NCBI GenBank assembly: GCA_963652495.1
Contig: CAVJTU010000069.1
Location: 1 to 16,579, forward strand
From: Anthropogastromicrobium sp963652495
GTDB taxonomy: Bacteria; Bacillota; Clostridia; Lachnospirales; Lachnospiraceae
Direction: 5' to 3'
DNA length: 16,579 nt
Shown piece after piece: positions 1-6,103 of this stretch (positions are counted from its first letter, which is position 1; each line of letters starts with the position of its first letter). A program made the position numbers and the translations under genes. Below the pieces are notes generated by a model. The model did no database searches. It worked only from the letters and a program-made list of their open reading frames with translations, and was not told where the DNA came from.

Positions 1-20
1 AGCCGATGCAAGCTTGCTTG

Positions 21-42
21 CAAGAGGATTTTTGACCTCTTG
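21..42. terminator. Hairpin at window start, possible terminator of an upstream gene
   Basis: Bases 21-27 (CAAGAGG) pair perfectly with 36-42 (CCTCTTG) around an 8-base loop. Just upstream lie the overlapping palindromes GCAAGCTTGC (8-17) and CTTGCAAG (17-24). No clear T-run follows on the plus strand, so termination is only a possibility. The right arm sits next to the repeat at 46-87 and may be part of the same dispersed element. No coding region is visible in bases 1-157. Confidence 0.35.
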
Positions 43-45
43 ACC

Positions 46-87
46 AAGATTGCGAGAGTGCAAAGCACGTAGCAATCTGGTATCAAA
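46..87. repeat. Left copy of a 42-bp inverted repeat flanking the window
   Basis: This 42-base stretch is the reverse complement of 16502-16543 with one mismatch in 42 (G at 65). The unit is itself partly palindromic: AGATTGC (47-53) pairs with GCAATCT (72-78), and inside it GTGC (58-61) pairs with GCAC (65-68). It ends in GGTATCAAA, a 9-mer that recurs inverted at 13939-13947. It lies wholly between genes, directly upstream of the pyrE promoter. Confidence 0.85.
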
Positions 88-92
88 CATCA

Positions 93-101
93 TGATATAA
101 T
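93..101 (+). promoter_or_regulatory. Extended -10 promoter of pyrE
   Basis: TGATATAAT matches the extended -10 form TGnTATAAT, with the hexamer at 96-101. No good -35 is present at the expected distance, which is usual for extended -10 promoters. It starts six bases after the flanking repeat and 57 bases before the pyrE start codon. I see no PyrR-type attenuator or riboswitch in the short leader. Confidence 0.6.
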
Positions 102-157
102 CACTTGCCGTAAATTATTTTCTGTAAAACGCAAACAAACAAAAGGAGATTTGTGGG

Positions 158-835
158 ATGGAACAGTACAAGAAGGAATTTATTGAATTTATGATTGACT
201 GCCAGGTTTTAAAGTTTGGTGACTTTGTAACTAAGAGTGGCAGAAAAACCCCGTTTTTTGTAAACACAGGCTATTACCGCACCGGTTCTCAGTTGAAGAA
301 GCTCGGTCAGTACTATGCAAAGGCAATTCATGAAAGCTTCGGCAGTGATTTTGATGTGTTGTTTGGACCTGCCTATAAAGGAATCCCACTGTCTGTTACA
401 ACAGCAATCGCTCTTAGCGATGAATTTGGAACCGACGTTCGTTATTGCTCAAACCGTAAGGAAGTAAAAGACCATGGTGATGTCGGCATCTTGCTTGGCG
501 GCCCGATCAACGATGGCGATCGTGTTATGATGATTGAGGATGTTACGACATCTGGTAAATCTATCAATGAGACTATGCCGATTATTCAGGCGCAGGGAAA
601 TGTAACCGTAACCGGTCTTTGCGTTTCTGTTGATCGTATGGAGCGCGGAACTGGCGAGAAGAGTGCAATTGCAGAACTGGAAGAAAAGTTTGGTATCCGT
701 ATTCGTGCGATTGTTACAATGCAGGAGGTTATCGAACACTTGTACAACAAGCCATACAAAGGCAGAATCATCATTGATGATACCATTAAAGCTGCTATTG
801 ACGCTTATTATGAGCAATACGGTGCAAAGCAATAA
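158..835 (+). CDS. pyrE: Orotate phosphoribosyltransferase
   Basis: PyrE joins orotate to PRPP to give orotidine 5'-monophosphate, the fifth step of UMP synthesis, in the cytoplasm. The 225-residue length is normal for the family. The PRPP-binding signature lies at residues 123-135 (VMMIEDVTTSGKS), with acidic residues E127 and D128. The basic flexible catalytic loop corresponds to about residues 100-108 (RKEVKDHGD). The start is set by an AGGAGA site at 144-149, eight bases before the ATG. It is the first gene of a run that leads into purE, purM, purN and purD without a visible terminator, so pyrimidine and purine genes may share one transcript. I am confident of the identity from the motif and whole-protein appearance. 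Confidence 0.96.
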   Translation: MEQYKKEFIEFMIDCQVLKFGDFVTKSGRKTPFFVNTGYYRTGSQLKKLGQYYAKAIHESFGSDFDVLFGPAYKGIPLSVTTAIALSDEFGTDVRYCSNRKEVKDHGDVGILLGGPINDGDRVMMIEDVTTSGKSINETMPIIQAQGNVTVTGLCVSVDRMERGTGEKSAIAELEEKFGIRIRAIVTMQEVIEHLYNKPYKGRIIIDDTIKAAIDAYYEQYGAKQ

Positions 836-881
836 AAAGCAATCTGTAATATAGAAATTGAAGAAAGGTTTGGGTGATGAT

Positions 882-1043
882 ATGGAACAAAAACTGTACA
901 AAACGGTTAATTCCGCAGGTATCTCCAGTGTGGTCACAGGCATCATCGGACTGACAGCCGGACTGGCATGTGTGGCTGCCGGAATTCTGACACTGATTCA
1001 GGGTGGTCGTCTGCTGGGCGCACGAAAAAATATCATGTTCTGA
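882..1043 (+). CDS. Small hydrophobic membrane protein of unknown function
   Basis: I do not recognise a named function. From the ATG at 882 the product has 53 residues. A short polar N-terminus is followed by one long hydrophobic stretch (about 13-39, rich in Gly, Ala, Ile and Val) and a basic tail (GGRLLGARKN), so it is probably a single membrane-spanning peptide. A TTG at 858 would add eight residues. I prefer the ATG because the AAAGG site (864-868) lies upstream of it, though the spacing of 13 bases is long. The gene starts 46 bases after pyrE and ends 29 bases before a second membrane protein. The pair could form a small membrane complex, but nothing in the sequence shows what for. Confidence 0.7.
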   Translation: MEQKLYKTVNSAGISSVVTGIIGLTAGLACVAAGILTLIQGGRLLGARKNIMF

Positions 1044-1072
1044 TGATTTGATGATCCGAAGGGAATTTTACG

Positions 1073-1399
1073 ATGGAAGCACAGAAGATTGAGCGCAGCA
1101 ACACCGCACGATACGGTGTGCGCACGGTTTCCTGGCAGGGAGTTGGCTCCAGTATACTTTTGATTATCCAGATCATTCTTCTTTTTACTGCCGTGTATCT
1201 GTCATATCTGGCAGATGGGAAGGGCGGCATCGTTGTCGGTATACTGGGGGTAATAGCCTTCATTCTGGCGCTTGTCAGCATGGGGCTTTCCCTCTGGGGA
1301 CTTACAAAAAAGGAGCAATACCATGCGGGCTGTAAGATTGGAGGCATTGGCAGTCTTTTGATTGCAGTCGGGATTGTCCTGATCTGTACAGTACTTTAG
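1073..1399 (+). CDS. Three-helix small membrane protein (DUF6142-like, tentative)
   Basis: The product has 108 residues with three predicted membrane helices at about 24-46, 51-76 and 86-108. They are separated by a short Asp/Lys/Gly turn (near 47-51) and a basic loop (TKKEQYHAGCK). The N-terminal 20 residues are polar and basic and probably cytoplasmic. The start ATG follows an AAGGGA site (about 1059-1064) at reasonable spacing. From memory, proteins of this size and layout occur in Lachnospiraceae and some carry the name DUF6142; I could not check this. No enzymatic motif is visible. The position between pyrE and purE, with the small peptide gene before it, suggests co-transcription but does not reveal the role. 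Confidence 0.75.
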   Translation: MEAQKIERSNTARYGVRTVSWQGVGSSILLIIQIILLFTAVYLSYLADGKGGIVVGILGVIAFILALVSMGLSLWGLTKKEQYHAGCKIGGIGSLLIAVGIVLICTVL

Positions 1400-1492
1400 C
1401 TGATAAGAAGTAGAAACATAACGGCAGTGGTGGGCAAAGAGAGATCCGTATCCCTCACTGAATGAGGCATTTGAATGGAAAGGGAGTTGTCT

Positions 1493-2257
1493 ATGACATC
1501 TGAGAGAACGGAAAGACTTGAACTCGTTACAAAAAGGCTTGAAAATGAGCTTACTTGTCAGAATGACTTTTTTCAGAAGTGCTGCAAACTCGCGTTAGGA
1601 CTTGAAAGCAGCATACAGCCACACGAGTATTTGAGTTACCGTGTATGTCGGGAACGACTTGGTCACAAGAAGGGTGTTTATTTGTGCCTTCTTTACGCAC
1701 AGCTGTTTGCAGCAGATTGTCTGCTAAAGCAACATGGTGATCAGCTGGATAAGTCATTACACGATGAATTTCTCTGTATTAACAGAGAGCTCCTCTCCCA
1801 GATTCTTTTAATGGTGACTCAGCACGATGAACCAGATCATGTGCGTGATGCGCTGTACTGGTTTTACAACGATTACTGTGAACTGTTTGTTCAGCTTCAC
1901 AAAAGCCTGGCAGCACTTACACTCAGTGGAGTTGATGACCGTGATACGGTTATGCACAATGACGCACTCGTGTTTGGTGGTCCTTTTCTTATCAGTACAT
2001 CCTGCTGCTGTTCGGATGTACACTGGAAGCAGCATACATGGGATTGCGGATTATATCTGGGAAAACGTTTTGAGGAGCGTCTTTCTCAGGCAATACGACG
2101 CATTGACAGCAGGGACTGTCTGCTCATGTATACACAATTGTTCCCCCAAAATGCACCGACAGCAGCATATGAAAATGAAGGCTTTCTGCTGACTTCCTGG
2201 CAAAGAAAGCAGTGGGAACAGATGAGCGCGCAGCTTCGCCTTATGGCTAAGCAATAA
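1493..2257 (+). CDS. Unidentified helical protein, possible relative of an M29-like aminopeptidase N-terminal domain
   Basis: The product has 254 residues, is soluble and looks almost wholly alpha-helical. It is rich in Cys (a CCC run near residues 181-183) and in Leu, with no signal peptide or membrane segment. The segment at 117-133, containing LYWFYNDYCELF, and the preceding region (EYLSYRVCRERLGHKKG, about 45-61) remind me of the helical N-terminal part of large Lachnospiraceae aminopeptidases of the M29 type. The metal-binding catalytic half of such enzymes is absent, so this would be a stand-alone or shortened form. That resemblance is from memory and uncertain. I chose the ATG at 1493 because AGGGAG (1481-1486) lies six bases before it. 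An in-frame ATG at 1475 has only a GAGG, which is held in a small hairpin (1453-1467). purE follows after 50 bases. Confidence 0.75.
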   Translation: MTSERTERLELVTKRLENELTCQNDFFQKCCKLALGLESSIQPHEYLSYRVCRERLGHKKGVYLCLLYAQLFAADCLLKQHGDQLDKSLHDEFLCINRELLSQILLMVTQHDEPDHVRDALYWFYNDYCELFVQLHKSLAALTLSGVDDRDTVMHNDALVFGGPFLISTSCCCSDVHWKQHTWDCGLYLGKRFEERLSQAIRRIDSRDCLLMYTQLFPQNAPTAAYENEGFLLTSWQRKQWEQMSAQLRLMAKQ

Positions 2258-2307
2258 ATGAAACAAAAAAACACAGCACTATATCAAAACAACTAGGAGG
2301 AAAACAA

Positions 2308-2823
2308 ATGGAACCATTGGTAGGTATTATCATTGGCAGTGATTCTGACCTTGGTGTCATGAGCAAGACCGCAGAGATTTTAGATAAATTGGAGATTCCT
2401 TATGAATTTACAATTATCTCTGCACACAGGACTCCGGACAGAATGTATGAATATGCAAGAAATGCAAGAAAAAGAGGTCTGAAGGCAATTATCGCAGGAG
2501 CAGGCGGTGCTGCTCATGTTCCGGGCATGGTTGCAGCTATGACAACTGTTCCGGTAATTGGTGTTCCGATTCAAGCGAAAGCACTTGATGGCATGGATGC
2601 ACTCTTCTCCATCTGCCAGATGCCTCCGGGTATTCCGGTTGCCACGGTTGCCATTAATGGTGCTTTAAATGCAGGTATCCTTGCCGCAAAGATCATTGCA
2701 ACAAATGATGAAGCACTGGCAGACCGCCTTGAAGCCTACACTGCAAACATGAAAGAGACCGTTGAGAAGAAGGCCGCAAAGCTGGAGAGCATCGGTTACA
2801 GTGAATATTTAAAGCAGATGTAA
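2308..2823 (+). CDS. purE: 5-(carboxyamino)imidazole ribonucleotide mutase, PurE
   Basis: PurE makes 4-carboxyaminoimidazole ribonucleotide in purine synthesis, either by rearranging N5-CAIR (class I) or by carboxylating AIR directly (class II). The 171-residue length fits the stand-alone enzyme. Family hallmarks are SDSD at 11-14, SAHRTP at 38-43 with the conserved His40, and the glycine-rich GAGGAAHVPGM at 64-74 with His70. The C-terminal helix (about 131-165) is also typical. A perfect AGGAGG at 2295-2300 sits seven bases before the start. No purK is present in the window, so the sequence does not settle which class of reaction is used. It lies 50 bases after the helical protein and 116 bases before purM, and is probably co-transcribed with both. 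Confidence 0.96.
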   Translation: MEPLVGIIIGSDSDLGVMSKTAEILDKLEIPYEFTIISAHRTPDRMYEYARNARKRGLKAIIAGAGGAAHVPGMVAAMTTVPVIGVPIQAKALDGMDALFSICQMPPGIPVATVAINGALNAGILAAKIIATNDEALADRLEAYTANMKETVEKKAAKLESIGYSEYLKQM

Positions 2824-2909
2824 CTATTCAGAACATCATGTTATATGGCGAATGATTTTCTGATGGTTACAAGCATACAAACAATAGCACCACATCACTA
2901 CTACATAAG

Positions 2910-2926
2910 TGCTGCAAAAAGCAGCA
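2910..2926 (+). other. RBS-proximal hairpin in the purE-purM spacer
   Basis: TGCTGC (2910-2915) pairs with GCAGCA (2921-2926) around a five-A loop, ending just before the AAGGAG ribosome binding site (2928-2933) of purM. The 116-base spacer (2824-2939) holds no other obvious element. The hairpin could mark an RNA processing site or tune purM translation; no T-run follows, so it is not a terminator. Confidence 0.4.
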
Positions 2927-2939
2927 GAAGGAGATCGAC

Positions 2940-3965
2940 ATGGATTACAAGCACGCTGGAGTTGACATTGAGGCCGGTTACAAATCAGTTGAACTTATGA
3001 AGGAGCACGTTAAGAAAACCCTTAGACCGGAGGTTTTGACCGGACTTGGCGGATTTTCCGGAGCATTTTCTATGGAACGCTTCAAGCAGATGGAGAAGCC
3101 AACCCTCGTATCTGGAACTGATGGTGTTGGAACTAAGTTAAAACTTGCTTTTTTGATGGACAAGCATGACACAATCGGTATTGACTGCGTGGCAATGTGC
3201 GTAAACGATATTGCATGTGCCGGCGGTGAACCGCTGTTTTTCCTTGATTACATCGCATGTGGAAAAAACTACCCTGAGAAGATCGCTGAGATCGTAAAAG
3301 GTGTTGCAGAAGGATGTTTACAGTCTGATGCTGCATTAATCGGCGGCGAGACAGCAGAACATCCAGGACTGATGCCGGAGGATGAATACGATCTGGCTGG
3401 ATTTGCAGTTGGTATTGTAGATGAGAAAGATATGATCACCGGAAAGGATTTGAAGGCTGGAGATGTTTTGATTGGTGTTGCTTCCAGTGGTGTTCACTCC
3501 AATGGTTTCTCTCTTGTCCGCAAGATTTTTGATATGACAAAGGAAAGTCTGGATACCTACTATGATGAGTTAGGAAAGACGCTTGGCGAAGCACTTTTGA
3601 CTCCTACCCGCATCTATGTAAAGGCTATGAAGAGCATGAAAGATGCCGGCGTAAAGGTGAAGGCATGCAGCCATATCACCGGAGGCGGCTTCTACGAGAA
3701 TATTCCGCGTATGCTCAAGGATGATACGGTAGCGGTTATTGAGAAAAACAGCTACCCGATTCCTCCGATCTTTACCTTGATGGCAAAAAAGGGCAACGTT
3801 GAAGAACAGATGATGTATAACACTTACAACATGGGTCTTGGATTGGTAATCGCAATTGATCCAGCACAGGCAGATGCCGCAATTGCAGCCATCGAGGCAG
3901 CAGGTGATAAGGCATACCGCGTTGGACAGATCGAAGCCGGAGAGAAGGGTGTTATTTTAAAATGA
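2940..3965 (+). CDS. purM: Phosphoribosylformylglycinamidine cyclo-ligase (AIR synthetase)
   Basis: PurM closes the imidazole ring of FGAM using ATP to give AIR, the substrate for the PurE step. The 341 residues match the family length. Visible hallmarks are GTDGVGTKLK at 59-68, the metal and nucleotide region VNDIACAGGEP (88-98), GGETAEHPG at 135-143, and the C-terminal SHITGGGFYENIPR loop. The ATG is preceded by AAGGAG at 2928-2933. Its TGA stop overlaps the purN start in an ATGA arrangement, which indicates translational coupling. The order purE-purM-purN-purD in one run supports the identification. Confidence 0.97.
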   Translation: MDYKHAGVDIEAGYKSVELMKEHVKKTLRPEVLTGLGGFSGAFSMERFKQMEKPTLVSGTDGVGTKLKLAFLMDKHDTIGIDCVAMCVNDIACAGGEPLFFLDYIACGKNYPEKIAEIVKGVAEGCLQSDAALIGGETAEHPGLMPEDEYDLAGFAVGIVDEKDMITGKDLKAGDVLIGVASSGVHSNGFSLVRKIFDMTKESLDTYYDELGKTLGEALLTPTRIYVKAMKSMKDAGVKVKACSHITGGGFYENIPRMLKDDTVAVIEKNSYPIPPIFTLMAKKGNVEEQMMYNTYNMGLGLVIAIDPAQADAAIAAIEAAGDKAYRVGQIEAGEKGVILK

Positions 3966-4594
3966 GTAAACTAAAGATCGCAGTGTTCGTCAGCGGCGGC
4001 GGAACCAATTTACAGGCCATCATTGACAAGATCGCATCCGGAGAAATCACAAATACCGAAATCGCACTCGTTTTTTCAAACAACCGCAAGGCTTATGCAT
4101 TGGAGCGCGCAAAAAAGGCAGGAATTTTTGCCAAAGCGCTCTCTCCAAAGCAGTTTGAAAGCAGGGATGCCTTTAACGATGCTGTGATTGATGTAGTTGA
4201 TGAGAGTGGTGCAGATCTGATTGTATTGGCGGGCTGTCTGATGTACATTCCACCAAAGCTGATTAAAAAATATCACAATCGCATTATCAACATTCATCCA
4301 TCTCTGATTCCGTCTTTCTGCGGAAAAGGATACTATGGACTGACTGTCCATGAAAAAGCGCTTGCCCGTGGTGTAAAGGTTACTGGTGCAACCGTTCATT
4401 TTGTGGATGAAGTGCTTGATAACGGTCCGATCATTTTGCAGAAGGCAGTGACAATCGAGGAAGGTGATACGCCAGAGATTCTGCAGCGCCGTGTCATGGA
4501 GCAGGCAGAGTGGATTATTCTTCCAAAAGCGATTGATCTGATCGCAAATGGAAAAGTATCCGTTGAAGATGGAATTGCCCATATAAAAGAGTGA
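3962..4594 (+). CDS. purN: Phosphoribosylglycinamide formyltransferase (10-formyl-THF dependent)
   Basis: PurN transfers a formyl group from 10-formyl-tetrahydrofolate to GAR, so it uses the product of the FchA/FolD branch encoded further along. The 210-residue product has the N-terminal glycine-rich GAR-binding segment VSGGGTNLQAI (10-20). The catalytic core is INIHPSLIPSF, with Asn110 and His112, and Asp149 falls in HFVDEVLDNGP; this corresponds to the Asn/His/Asp set known in the E. coli enzyme. The folate loop has the clostridial form CGKGYYGLTVH rather than the shorter proteobacterial one. The start codon overlaps the purM stop by four bases, so it has no independent spacer. purD begins 37 bases downstream. 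I see nothing damaged. Confidence 0.97.
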   Translation: MSKLKIAVFVSGGGTNLQAIIDKIASGEITNTEIALVFSNNRKAYALERAKKAGIFAKALSPKQFESRDAFNDAVIDVVDESGADLIVLAGCLMYIPPKLIKKYHNRIINIHPSLIPSFCGKGYYGLTVHEKALARGVKVTGATVHFVDEVLDNGPIILQKAVTIEEGDTPEILQRRVMEQAEWIILPKAIDLIANGKVSVEDGIAHIKE

Positions 4595-4631
4595 CGGGCA
4601 AATGAAAATAAAAAGAAAGGTTGCAGGCAAT

Positions 4632-5903
4632 ATGAAGGTACTGATTATAGGAAGCGGCGGAAGAGAGCATGCCATTGCATGGAAACTTAAAAAGAGTCCA
4701 AAGGTAACGAAATTATATTGTGCACCAGGAAATGCCGGAATCGGTGAGATTGCAGAGTGCGTTCCAATTTCTGCTATGGAATTTGACAAGCTGGCTGATT
4801 TCGCACAGGAAAATAGCATTGATCTGACTGTTGTAGGCATGGATGATCCGCTGGTAGGCGGTATTGTTGATGTATTTGAGGCGAGAGGGCTGCGCGTATT
4901 CGGACCTCGCAAGAATGCGGCAATTCTGGAGGGTTCCAAAGCTTTTTCAAAGGACCTGATGAAAAAGTATGGCATTCCAACTGCTGCATATGAGAATTTT
5001 GATTCTCCTGAAGCGGCAATCGAGTATTTAAAGACTGCAAAAATGCCGATTGTATTAAAGGCTGACGGTCTGGCGCTCGGCAAAGGTGTTCTGATCTGCA
5101 ATACAAGAGAAGAAGCCATGGAAGGTGTAAAGACGCTGATGTTAGACAAACAGTTTGGCTCTGCCGGTGACACAATTGTCGTAGAAGAGTTTATGACTGG
5201 AAGAGAAGTTTCTGTTCTGACCTTTGTGGATGGAAATACCTATCGTGTCATGACCAGTGCGCAGGATCACAAGCGTGCAAAGGATGGTGATCAGGGACTG
5301 AATACCGGAGGTATGGGAACCTTCTCCCCAAGTCCGTTCTATACCCCAACAGTCGATGCCTATTGCAGAGAGCATATCTATCAGCCGACTGTTGATGCGA
5401 TGCGCTCTGAGGGACGCACTTTCCAGGGAATTATCTTCTTCGGTCTGATGCTGACGGCAGATGGTCCAAAGGTACTTGAGTACAATGCCCGCTTTGGCGA
5501 TCCGGAGACACAGGTTGTTCTTCCTCGTATGAAGAATGACATTGTCGATCTGTTTGAGGCCTGCATTGACCAGACACTTGACCAGATTGATCTTCAGTTT
5601 GAGGACAATGCGGCGGTATGTGTTGTTCTTGCATCTGACGGTTATCCGGTTCACTACGAAAAAGGTCTTCCGATCTCCGGTTTGGAAGCTTTTGACGGCA
5701 AGGAGGATTATTTTGTTTTCCATGCCGGAACAAAAAAGCAGGGTGATACCTTTGTGACAAACGGAGGCAGAGTGCTCGGTGTGACCGCGACCGGTAAGGA
5801 TCTGAAGGAAGCCCGTGCAAAAGCTTACGAGGCAACTGAGTGGATTCACTTTGACAATAAATACATGAGACATGATATTGGAAAGGCTATTGACGAGGTG
5901 TAA
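4632..5903 (+). CDS. purD: Phosphoribosylamine-glycine ligase (GAR synthetase)
   Basis: PurD is the ATP-grasp enzyme that joins phosphoribosylamine and glycine to make GAR, the substrate of PurN. From the ATG at 4632 the protein has 423 residues, the usual length, and begins MKVLIIGSGGREHA like other PurD proteins. An in-frame ATG at 4602 would add ten Lys-rich residues unlike the family, and AAGAAAGG (4613-4620) lies in front of 4632. Other hallmarks are the ATP-grasp segment KADGLALGKG (143-152), QDHKRAKDGDQGLNTGGMG from residue 201, and the C-terminal EYNARFGDPETQ metal and ATP site. The usual GPExPL motif is GMDDPL here, a small variation. It is the last gene of the pyrE-purEMND run and is followed by a terminator. 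Confidence 0.97.
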   Translation: MKVLIIGSGGREHAIAWKLKKSPKVTKLYCAPGNAGIGEIAECVPISAMEFDKLADFAQENSIDLTVVGMDDPLVGGIVDVFEARGLRVFGPRKNAAILEGSKAFSKDLMKKYGIPTAAYENFDSPEAAIEYLKTAKMPIVLKADGLALGKGVLICNTREEAMEGVKTLMLDKQFGSAGDTIVVEEFMTGREVSVLTFVDGNTYRVMTSAQDHKRAKDGDQGLNTGGMGTFSPSPFYTPTVDAYCREHIYQPTVDAMRSEGRTFQGIIFFGLMLTADGPKVLEYNARFGDPETQVVLPRMKNDIVDLFEACIDQTLDQIDLQFEDNAAVCVVLASDGYPVHYEKGLPISGLEAFDGKEDYFVFHAGTKKQGDTFVTNGGRVLGVTATGKDLKEARAKAYEATEWIHFDNKYMRHDIGKAIDEV

Positions 5904-5925
5904 AAAGCAAATAGCAATGTCTGAG

Positions 5926-5963
5926 AAAGAGTACATCTGTTATGTATAGATGTGCTCTTTTTT
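5926..5963 (+). terminator. Rho-independent terminator after purD
   Basis: A 13-bp stem (5926-5938 with 5948-5960, one G-T pair, loop of nine bases) is followed by further T residues (T-run 5958-5963). It closes the pyrE-purD run 22 bases after the purD stop. Confidence 0.85.
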
Positions 5964-6005
5964 GCCGCTTTTTCTTTTGATTCTTTAACAATTTGATTAA
6001 ATCTA

Positions 6006-6034
6006 TTGACAGAACATGGTTTGTGTTTTAGTAT
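6006..6034 (+). promoter_or_regulatory. Sigma-A type promoter of the membrane protein gene
   Basis: A perfect -35 box TTGACA (6006-6011) is followed after exactly 17 bases by TAGTAT (6029-6034), which keeps the key T, A and final T of a -10. A TATAAA at 6032-6037 would need a 20-base spacer and is less likely. The leader to the ATG at 6104 is about 60 bases, with no strong structure seen. Confidence 0.7.
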
Positions 6035-6103
6035 AAATGAGTACGGTAAATGTTGATATAAGAATGCAACAAAAAAAGAACAGATGATTTGGAGGATGGA
6101 AAC

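Noticed and set aside
1475..1492. Longer N-terminus for the helical protein gene
   Set aside because: Its GAGG site is enclosed in a small hairpin (1453-1467), whereas the ATG at 1493 has AGGGAG at good spacing.
1827..2192. 121-residue plus-strand frame inside the helical protein gene
   Set aside because: Wholly contained in another frame of a gene with a better ribosome binding site; low-complexity composition.
2258..2307. Purine riboswitch in front of purE
   Set aside because: The spacer is only 50 bases, too short for the aptamer, and contains no matching core; none was found before pyrE or purH either.
4076..5173. 365-residue open frame on the minus strand opposite purN and purD
   Set aside because: It lies entirely opposite two well-supported genes and spans their junction, has no ribosome binding site, and its product has no recognisable motif. 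It is a by-product of the codon pattern of purN and purD.
5142..5936. 264-residue minus-strand frame opposite purD
   Set aside because: Antisense to the conserved ATP-grasp part of purD and starts inside the terminator region; no family features.
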